Positions 5,660 to 11,339 of a stretch of 11,339 bases of DNA are shown in pieces. The position numbers were made by a program, and so were the translations under genes. Under the pieces are notes generated by a model, which had not been told where the DNA came from, made no database searches, and worked only from the letters and a program-made list of their open reading frames with translations. The stretch's first letter is position 1, and every line of letters begins with the position of its first letter. The DNA is from an uncultured Phycisphaera sp. (lineage in GTDB: Bacteria; Planctomycetota; Phycisphaerae; Phycisphaerales; SM1A02): positions 1-11,339 of the forward strand of contig CALDQF010000491.1 in assembly GCA_937911845.1 (NCBI GenBank), read 5' to 3'.

Positions 5660-6673
5660 ATGTCTGAGGCGCTTTGCGACGAAAGATCTTCCGCCATGTC
5701 GGATGACATGGAAGCCACCCTTGGTGAACTCCGTCGAGAAGCCAAGATCCGTCAAACCCTGCCGTGGTTCTTGTCGGCCTTGTTGCATGGCTTGGTGGTC
5801 TTGGCTGGTTTTTGGATGACCTTTTTGGTGATTCAAGGCGAAGACGAGCCTCGTCCGGTTGCGGTTCGTTCGGACTTTGAAGCGTTGGCCTTTGCCCCAG
5901 TTCGCATGCCTCTCGAGAGTGTGGACGTGACCGCGTCACGCTCAGCGAGCCTGAAGCCACCAACTTTCGACCTTCCTCTTCCCGAACTTGAAGCGTCTTC
6001 TCTTCCAGCATCTGCTTCTTTGGCACCATCGGTGCTGGCTTCCCCTTCAACTTTAGATCGGGGGGAGAACGCATCCTTTCTCGGCGTTTCAGGCAGCGAT
6101 GTCCAACGTGTGGTGTATTGCATTGATGCTTCTGGATCCATGATTCGGTCGTTGCCCATGGTGTTGGAGCATTTGGGGCGATCGATGACGCAGCTTGCAC
6201 CACCTCAGCGGTTTTCGGTGGTCTTTTTCCAAGACAACGACGCTGTCCCCATGCCCGAATTTGCCACGTTGCCATTGGCCACTGCAGATCAGAAGCGTGC
6301 GGTCATTCGGTGGATGCACCGAGAGATTGTGCCCCGTGGACGCTCCAATCCCCTGCGTGCTTTGGAGCTGTCCTTAGCACTGCAACCCGATGTGATTTTC
6401 TTACTCAGTGAAAATATCACCGGGGCGGGTCCTTTTGAAATAGAAGCCAAACGCTTGCTGACCGCGCTGGACAGTCAAAATCCCGTTCTGCCGGGTGGGA
6501 CTCGAGGCACAGCAATCAAGTGCATTCAGTTTTTAGAAGAGGATGTCTTGGGTGTGTTGCGACAAATCGCAGAGGTTCACGGTGGACCCGATGGTTACAA
6601 CTTTGTGGAGCGAGACATGGCAGGTCGGTTGCATTCCCGACAAGATGGAATGGAGAACGAAAAGGGTGATTGA
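5660..6673 (+). CDS. TonB-anchored VWA-domain protein (putative ExbBD-coupled transducer)
   Basis: The protein has 337 residues. A cytoplasmic N-terminus of about 34 residues is followed by a single membrane helix whose sequence, PWFLSALLHGLVVLAGF, closely resembles the E. coli TonB anchor, including the SxxxH motif (Ser39, His43) through which TonB interacts with ExbB/ExbD. A Pro/Ser/Leu-rich linker (about residues 60-135) would span the periplasm, and a von Willebrand factor A domain (about 147-310) follows. The metal-site motif DASGSM (156-161) is intact; the later positions are altered, with GRSNP for the usual Gly-x-Thr and FLLSEN for FLLTDG. There is no TonB C-terminal domain. Its stop codon lies 1 nt before the ExbB-like gene. 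The first ATG is chosen as start; an in-frame TTG at 5651 and Met codons at 5696 and 5708 are alternatives. Role as energy transducer is inference. Confidence 0.82.
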   Translation: MSEALCDERSSAMSDDMEATLGELRREAKIRQTLPWFLSALLHGLVVLAGFWMTFLVIQGEDEPRPVAVRSDFEALAFAPVRMPLESVDVTASRSASLKPPTFDLPLPELEASSLPASASLAPSVLASPSTLDRGENASFLGVSGSDVQRVVYCIDASGSMIRSLPMVLEHLGRSMTQLAPPQRFSVVFFQDNDAVPMPEFATLPLATADQKRAVIRWMHREIVPRGRSNPLRALELSLALQPDVIFLLSENITGAGPFEIEAKRLLTALDSQNPVLPGGTRGTAIKCIQFLEEDVLGVLRQIAEVHGGPDGYNFVERDMAGRLHSRQDGMENEKGD

Positions 6674-6674
6674 C

Positions 6675-7547
6675 ATGGGAATCCGAAGGGCTTGGGTGAT
6701 GGTGGGTGTACTTGGTCTGACGCTTGGTTTGCTGGTGGGCCCAGCCGAAGCAAGTCAGGAACCTGCATCTTCTTCACGCTCGTTTGCCGATGCTTTTTTT
6801 GTTTCGACTCGGGCCATGCCAGATGGGCAGCGCAGCGTCGAATGGCTGGGCACCGGTATCATCTGGCTGTTGATTGCCGCCAGTGCGGCCAGTCTGGGGG
6901 CGACTCTTTATTTTGTCTGGAGCACCCAATCCAGCGCTTTGATTCCCAGACAGAGCCGCGGGCCGGTCTCTCGTTTTTTGGCTACGGGCGGGTATCGCAA
7001 GGCCATCAGAGTTGCTGCGGAGGACCACAGCTTCTTCGGCACCGTGCTTCATACGACACTTCTGACGGCACCCAAAGGTCATGCCGCCATGGTGATGGTG
7101 ATGGAAGACGCCGCTGATGAAGAAACAGCCAGGCGGTTGCGAAAGGTGGACTTCCTGAACTTGGTGGGTCAGCTGGCGCCGATGGCGGGTTTGTTTGGCA
7201 CTGTCTACGGCATGATTTTGGCGTTTCAATCCATCGTCTCGGCGGGGGGGAACGCCGACCCAGTGATGCTGGCGGGTGGCATTGGTACCGCTTTGGTCAC
7301 CACCTTTTGGGGATTGGTGGTCGCGATTCCAGCCTTGATGGGTTACGCGGTCATTCGCAACCGAATCCTTAACTCGTCGGAAGCTGTCGTTGCAGAAGTG
7401 ACCAAGTTGATCCGGCCATTCGACCCCGACCTCCGGAAGTCTTCGGCTCCAACGGCCAAACCCGCATCCGGCTTTGAACCGTCGGGAGACTCCACCTCTG
7501 AACCATCTATCAAAACACAGCGAAATGCAACGATGGCTGGAGACTGA
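6675..7547 (+). CDS. MotA/TolQ/ExbB-family proton-channel protein
   Basis: This 290-residue inner-membrane subunit uses the proton motive force to drive a partner across the periplasm. An N-terminal signal-like hydrophobic stretch (about residues 6-27, ending AEAS) precedes a short periplasmic region. Three family helices follow: 58-82; about 162-186, containing LAPMAGLFGTVYGM; and about 198-226, containing GGIGTALVTTFWGLVVAIPAL. These last two are the signature segments of the family, with polar Thr176, Thr205 and Thr209/210 in the pore. A cytoplasmic loop lies between helices 1 and 2, and a Pro/Ser-rich tail ends the protein. Start at 6675 is supported by AGGG 8 nt upstream and by its position 1 nt after the VWA stop; an in-frame upstream extension overlaps that gene and looks non-coding. 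The stop overlaps the ExbD start (TGATG). The exact subtype (ExbB or TolQ) cannot be settled. Confidence 0.93.
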   Translation: MGIRRAWVMVGVLGLTLGLLVGPAEASQEPASSSRSFADAFFVSTRAMPDGQRSVEWLGTGIIWLLIAASAASLGATLYFVWSTQSSALIPRQSRGPVSRFLATGGYRKAIRVAAEDHSFFGTVLHTTLLTAPKGHAAMVMVMEDAADEETARRLRKVDFLNLVGQLAPMAGLFGTVYGMILAFQSIVSAGGNADPVMLAGGIGTALVTTFWGLVVAIPALMGYAVIRNRILNSSEAVVAEVTKLIRPFDPDLRKSSAPTAKPASGFEPSGDSTSEPSIKTQRNATMAGD

Positions 7548-8029
7548 TGTCAACCTTGATCCACACCAGACGCAAGCATGCGCCGACGCAAGTTGAGTCC
7601 AACTTGACTTCCATGATCGATGTGGTTTTTTTGTTGATTGTCTTCTTCGTTTTGGTGTCTCAAGTGGTCAGCCGTGAAGCGGAGCCCTTGGATTTGCCTG
7701 AGGTTCCGGACGCGGCGGCAGCGGTTGCTGGGGAAGAATCCCGGTTGGTGGTCAACGTTTTGTCAGATGTTGATCAACCTGGCGTTGGTCTCCGCGCCAT
7801 GGTGTTGGGCCAACCTTTCTCCATCGATGCCGAGGGTTGTCAGTTGTTGGCCAAGAGGGTTGCGGTTGATTTGGAGCAGCATCCTGATTTGGCCATCCAT
7901 TTGCGTGCGGACCGTGAGGTTCACTTTGAATGGATTCAGCCCATTCTCGACGCATTGCGTTCGGCCAGTGCTCGTGTGGACGGTGCTGAAGCCAAAGTGC
8001 ACTTGGTCCTTCTGGATTCTGCATCCTGA
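7547..8029 (+). CDS. ExbD/TolR-family protein 1
   Basis: This 160-residue protein has a short basic cytoplasmic N-terminus, one membrane helix (about 22-41) and a periplasmic domain. The family signature NLTSMIDVVFLLIVFF is present, with Asp25 as the conserved proton-accepting residue, at the same number as in E. coli ExbD. The periplasmic part carries the expected alternating strands and helices, for example a strand at VVNVL and a later helix at PILDALRSA. Its ATG overlaps the ExbB-like stop by 1 nt (TGATG), and its own stop overlaps the next ATG in the same way, so translation is probably coupled and the subunits made in fixed ratio. GGAG lies 4 nt before the start. Confidence 0.94.
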   Translation: MSTLIHTRRKHAPTQVESNLTSMIDVVFLLIVFFVLVSQVVSREAEPLDLPEVPDAAAAVAGEESRLVVNVLSDVDQPGVGLRAMVLGQPFSIDAEGCQLLAKRVAVDLEQHPDLAIHLRADREVHFEWIQPILDALRSASARVDGAEAKVHLVLLDSAS

Positions 8030-8592
8030 TGGCTCCTGTTGAAACGAGTCAGTGCGTACCTGAAGCAGCACGTTTCGAAACGCGGCGGGCTCAACGTCGA
8101 AGCGAACGGAAGCTCAGCCGACGGTCGAGTTGGAGACCCACGCTCAACCTCACTTCGATGATCGATGTGGTGTTTTTGTTGCTGGTGTATTTCATGGTTG
8201 CCACTGAATTCAAGCAAGCTGAAGTCATCGAACGTCTTGATTTGCCCAACCGATTGGGCGCGGGTGTGTCGGACCCCTTTGAGGTCCCGGATCATCCAGT
8301 CGTGATTACGGTGACTTCCCAAGACACAGATTCCCGACGCGCCACGGTGGCGGCCGGATTTACCATTGGGGTCGAAGGTTCATTTCCTCAGCCAACCACC
8401 CCCGAATCGCTCACCATGTTGCTGTCGGAACGCCGGATGGGGGGTACTGGGGGTCGTGGGCTTTGGCCCGAAAACCATCCGATTGTTCTCCGGCCCGCTC
8501 TAGGAACAGATTGGGAACATGTGGTGCGCACGTTTGATGCCACAGCTCGAGCTGGCTACAACAACATTTCGTTGAAATCAAATGAGGGTTGA
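8029..8592 (+). CDS. ExbD/TolR-family protein 2
   Basis: This 187-residue second ExbD-like protein has an N-terminal cytoplasmic extension of about 38 residues, strongly basic from residue 15 onward, before the helix (about 43-60). The signature NLTSMIDVVFLLLVYF is almost identical to that of the first copy, with proton-accepting Asp46. The periplasmic domain is clearly different from copy 1, with a polar Gly-rich segment (about 136-146), so this is not a recent duplicate. Two distinct ExbD proteins beside one ExbB could form a heterodimer in the channel pore. It overlaps the first ExbD by 1 nt and its stop lies 2 nt before the next gene. E. coli ExbD is about 140 residues, so this copy is long. 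Confidence 0.92.
   Translation: MAPVETSQCVPEAARFETRRAQRRSERKLSRRSSWRPTLNLTSMIDVVFLLLVYFMVATEFKQAEVIERLDLPNRLGAGVSDPFEVPDHPVVITVTSQDTDSRRATVAAGFTIGVEGSFPQPTTPESLTMLLSERRMGGTGGRGLWPENHPIVLRPALGTDWEHVVRTFDATARAGYNNISLKSNEG
8584..8588 (+). promoter_or_regulatory. Shine-Dalgarno GAGGG for the large exported protein
   Basis: GAGGG within the last codons of the second ExbD gene is spaced 6 nt from the ATG at 8595. It favours that start over the in-frame TTG at 8589. Confidence 0.6.
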
Positions 8593-8594
8593 TC

Positions 8595-11150
8595 ATGCAT
8601 TTTCCAAAGTGGTGGAGCGAGTCAATCGTGCTTGACATTAATGTGAATCGAATTTTCAATTTTCACCTGACCACCACGTTGGTTGTGCTGGCGTGCTTTG
8701 GTCCCAGCAAATCGGTCCATGCAGGATGGGTGGTGCCCGAGGAGCTTGCTGATTTGGACCGAAAGGTCGCTCAAGCCGACCCTCAAGAGGCGATGGCTCT
8801 TCGTCGCGAACGCATCATTTGGCGTGAGCAGCATCTTGACCCCACTTCCACATCGGCGCGGGTGGCTCTGGATCATGCCGAAGATGTCCTCTTGGTTCAT
8901 CTTCGTTCGGGATCGAACGCGTTTCGCCAACTTTGGACCTGGCCCCTGGTTGTGCCCGAGCAACGTCAAACCATCCACGCTTGGGTTCGCGTTTTGGACC
9001 AATGGAGTGCGGCCGGAATGGCTGCGCTGGACCAAGAAATCGCAGCGTTGGAACAGAGTCCAGATTTCGGCACCGATCCCGTTCTTCGTTTGGACCGATC
9101 GAATCTGGTTTGGCGTGAGCGTGACCACCGCGGTCCATGGTTGAGGTTCTTGGCGCTTAGTCACCTCATTCAATTGGACCGTGTTGAGGATCTTCCGATT
9201 GCACCCCGCGATATTCGTTTTGAGGAAGCGACACCGCAGGATGTGATGCGTCGTGAAGCCGCGATGTGGAGCACACGTCTCAAAAGCCAATTGCGGCGTT
9301 CCAATCCGGGGGCGATCCAGCAGGATTTGGTTTTGTCACCATCCGCGATCGCCTTGTTTGAGTTGCATGAGGCCATTTTTCAGAACACCGCCAACCGGTC
9401 GATTGACACTTTGGATCGGCATACCTTGGATTCACGATCGCTTGAATTGTTGACTCCTCCGGAACAGCAGTTGTTCCAATGGCTTTCGGGAGAATTTCAT
9501 TTTCAAGAAGAACCACCTTGGTCTTGTTTCGATTGGGCCAATTTGAATGTTCTGCAGGCGATGATGAACGCACCCCTCTCGGCGGAAGGGTTGAGCAACA
9601 GCATCAAACCTTGGTTTCGAATCCGAGGTCATCTTCGCGGAACTGGACCAGATTGGTCTGGTTTGGTGGGAACCCGCATCGCTCGCTTGTGGCGTTGCTG
9701 GGAGGATTCACCACGTTCGGATTGGTTGGCAGAGCATGCTCCACCTTGCGGCTTGGTTGCGATAGCCTCCGAATTGGCCCGAATTGATCCCAAACGATCG
9801 ACCGATCTCTACGAACGAGCCATGCGCCAAGCCAATACCGAGGGCACGGACCTCTCCCCGTTTATCCGAGCCTCATACGCCCTTGGAGCGCAAGCATTCC
9901 AGGCCCAGGACATGGGCCGAGCCATCACGATGTTCCGGCAAGCCGCGTTCGGCGCTCCGGTTGGGAAGGAGCCGGACCTCAATGTGCTGCCTCCAATTCC
10001 TTCGCAGTGGGGTGGCATCACTCGATTGCTCCAAGCGTGTGCGGAGGTGGCGGCTCCCGAATCTGAGATCGTGCCACCAGAATTGCTGCGTTCCCTCGAA
10101 CCCATGCTGAACACGACCGAGGATGACTTGTACATGGCTCGATGCTGGGTGGGTCTTGGTGATGAAGGTCGAGCCCAGCCATTCGTGGAGCGCGCCCTTG
10201 GGGATGATCCCGACTCAGTGGAGGTGCACACGGCCGTTTTGGCGATGGAGCGTCAGAAAGTCGCCCGGTCGACTCCCGAACAACAACTCACCAAAGCGCG
10301 TGCGGCTCGGTCAAGACTGGACGCTTTCAAGGCTTCGTTCCTGAAGCCAAAAGACCTCGAAGCACCAGCGAACCCAGTCCTCGCCGGTGAGTATCGACTG
10401 ACCACCGTCGAAGTGTCCTTGGCGCTGGATGGCCCTCGATCTGCCCAACGGGCGTTCCGACAAGAGCCATGGCCGAGCGTGCTGGATGAAAGCATGTTGG
10501 GTGAGCGGGTTGCCCTGGAAGCTAAGGTTGCCGCAGCGTTGGGGGTCTCCATGTCTGGGGGTTTGTGGGACCAATTGGAACGCGACCCCGAGCAGATGGC
10601 ACCGGTGATGGCGGGCATGCTTCGAGACCAGTTGTCCATGGCCAATCGGTTGCGGCAAACATCGGCTGCTGAAGCCAACCAGAGTGCGTCACGCGCGACG
10701 CTTAAAGAGACCCTCCAAGCCTTCTCACGATGGTTGCTTGCCGAGGAGGATCCCTCGGCCGCTTGGTTGGAATTGGTGGCGGATGCTTGGCTCTTCTTGG
10801 GCGACCACAAAACCGCTCTGTCGGTGTATGAGCAATTGCTTGATCTTCAGTCTGACGCAGCGCCTTGGCTTTTGGGTCAAGCGCAGTGTCAACTGAATTT
10901 GGCCGGGTCCGACCGCGACCAACTGGTGGACCCGATGGCAACATTCCGTCGGCTCGCTTTGGCCACGTCTCCTCAGAAATTGCCCAAGGTGTACTGGTCT
11001 TGCCAAGTGGGCATGCTTGAAATTTTGCAACGTATTGGGACGCCACCATCAGAATTGTGGTCACGTGTGGAACGACTCCGATCTGCCTCGCCAGATCTTG
11101 GTGGGGTTTGGTTCCGTCCCCAGTTTGAAGCTTTCCAGCAGCCGAACTGA
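8595..11150 (+). CDS. Large exported helical-repeat (TPR-like) protein
   Basis: The protein has 851 residues. A hydrophobic stretch (about 24-36) followed by Val-His-Ala at 41-43 looks like a signal peptide with cleavage before Gly44, which places the protein in the periplasm. Nearly all of the rest is predicted helical and rich in Leu, Ala, Arg and Glu. TPR-like units can be made out around LYERAMRQA...YALGAQAFQAQDMGRAITMFRQA and near the C-terminus in LFLGDHKTALSVYEQLLDL. Residues 51-100 and 142-194 resemble each other: both have a LDxxxA start and an Arg-x(3)-Trp-Arg-Glu core, which suggests an internal duplication. No catalytic motif is visible. It is the last gene of the VWA-ExbB-ExbD-ExbD operon, so it is likely the periplasmic partner or effector of that complex; that is inference. 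It has no named family that I recognise. Confidence 0.82.
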   Translation: MHFPKWWSESIVLDINVNRIFNFHLTTTLVVLACFGPSKSVHAGWVVPEELADLDRKVAQADPQEAMALRRERIIWREQHLDPTSTSARVALDHAEDVLLVHLRSGSNAFRQLWTWPLVVPEQRQTIHAWVRVLDQWSAAGMAALDQEIAALEQSPDFGTDPVLRLDRSNLVWRERDHRGPWLRFLALSHLIQLDRVEDLPIAPRDIRFEEATPQDVMRREAAMWSTRLKSQLRRSNPGAIQQDLVLSPSAIALFELHEAIFQNTANRSIDTLDRHTLDSRSLELLTPPEQQLFQWLSGEFHFQEEPPWSCFDWANLNVLQAMMNAPLSAEGLSNSIKPWFRIRGHLRGTGPDWSGLVGTRIARLWRCWEDSPRSDWLAEHAPPCGLVAIASELARIDPKRSTDLYERAMRQANTEGTDLSPFIRASYALGAQAFQAQDMGRAITMFRQAAFGAPVGKEPDLNVLPPIPSQWGGITRLLQACAEVAAPESEIVPPELLRSLEPMLNTTEDDLYMARCWVGLGDEGRAQPFVERALGDDPDSVEVHTAVLAMERQKVARSTPEQQLTKARAARSRLDAFKASFLKPKDLEAPANPVLAGEYRLTTVEVSLALDGPRSAQRAFRQEPWPSVLDESMLGERVALEAKVAAALGVSMSGGLWDQLERDPEQMAPVMAGMLRDQLSMANRLRQTSAAEANQSASRATLKETLQAFSRWLLAEEDPSAAWLELVADAWLFLGDHKTALSVYEQLLDLQSDAAPWLLGQAQCQLNLAGSDRDQLVDPMATFRRLALATSPQKLPKVYWSCQVGMLEILQRIGTPPSELWSRVERLRSASPDLGGVWFRPQFEAFQQPN

Positions 11151-11339
11151 ATCGACTGATGTGGTTGTGAACCGCCGTTGGCGGAATGAATGCCCGGTCG
11201 CGGCTTGGGGGTGCGCAAGAATCGCCGGTTGGAATCGATTCCGTTTGTTCCGTTCGTACAGCTTGCCCCACCGGTTCCGAAACATTTCAGCTTCTGCATT
11301 TGACAGCGCAACTTCCTTTCCCGATTGGTTTGTGTGGCG
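11061..11339 (-). CDS. Possible partial open frame at the right edge
   Basis: A frame stays open from the window edge down to a TGA at 11061-11063. The first third reads like plausible protein (an Ala/Glu/Asn/Arg-rich stretch including AEAEMFRNRWGKLYERNKR), but the last 90 nt lie antisense to the well-supported end of the exported protein. A + strand frame from 11186 is equally open and looks less protein-like. No family is recognised. It is listed only because nothing else explains the edge. Confidence 0.15.
   Translation of the reverse strand, partial: RHTNQSGKEVALSNAEAEMFRNRWGKLYERNKRNRFQPAILAHPQAATGHSFRQRRFTTTSVDSVRLLESFKLGTEPNPTKIWRGRSESFHT
11172..11184. terminator. Short GC hairpin after the operon, no T-run
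   Basis: CCGCC-GTT-GGCGG forms a perfect 5-bp stem 22 nt after the stop codon of the large exported protein. Neither strand has a T-run, so it is at best a weak or factor-assisted terminator. Nothing else is recognisable in 11185-11339. Confidence 0.3.

Noticed and set aside
5637-6275. Minus-strand open frame over the VWA gene
   Set aside because: The + strand protein has a TonB-like anchor and a VWA motif; the minus translation is low-complexity Pro/Arg/Ser with no recognisable feature.

Overview
The window looks like chromosomal DNA of a diderm bacterium, most plausibly a planctomycete (Phycisphaerae-like). The pointers are a moderately high GC content, GGAGG-type ribosome binding sites, tightly overlapping genes, an outer-membrane beta-barrel protein, a paired ketosynthase cassette, and a VWA-ExbB-ExbD-ExbD-TPR operon of a kind common in that phylum. 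The taxonomic call is inference; no rRNA or marker gene is present.

Left edge (1-290): the 3' end of a + strand membrane-protein gene, then a strong minus-strand terminator and the 3' part of a tRNA-Gly(CCC) gene. The 5' half of that tRNA is missing, and an outer-membrane protein gene ends where it should be.

Minus-strand block (296-4948, read right to left): tRNA(UAG), class II DAHP synthase (entry to the shikimate pathway), a ketosynthase homologue that has lost its catalytic Cys and both His residues, an intact ketosynthase, and a small outer-membrane beta-barrel protein. The two ketosynthases overlap by 4 nt. The barrel gene starts 79 nt inside the second ketosynthase gene, behind its own GGAGG. 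The pair resembles the KS-alpha/KS-beta (chain-length-factor) arrangement of type II fatty-acid and polyketide systems. No acyl carrier protein is visible.

Divergent spacer (4949-5101): a perfect 10-bp inverted repeat encloses a TATATA element between the tRNA and the + strand genes.

Plus-strand block (5102-11150): a DoxX-like membrane protein, then a VWA protein whose membrane anchor carries the SxxxH motif of TonB, an ExbB/TolQ/MotA proton-channel subunit, two ExbD/TolR subunits, and an 851-residue exported helical-repeat protein. From the VWA gene onward the genes abut or overlap by 1 nt, or are spaced by 1-2 nt, so this is one operon. I read it as a proton-motive-force-driven envelope machine. 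The VWA protein would take the place of TonB or TolA, and the large exported protein would be its periplasmic partner. This is the most interesting system in the window.

Right edge (11151-11339): a short hairpin and no convincing gene.
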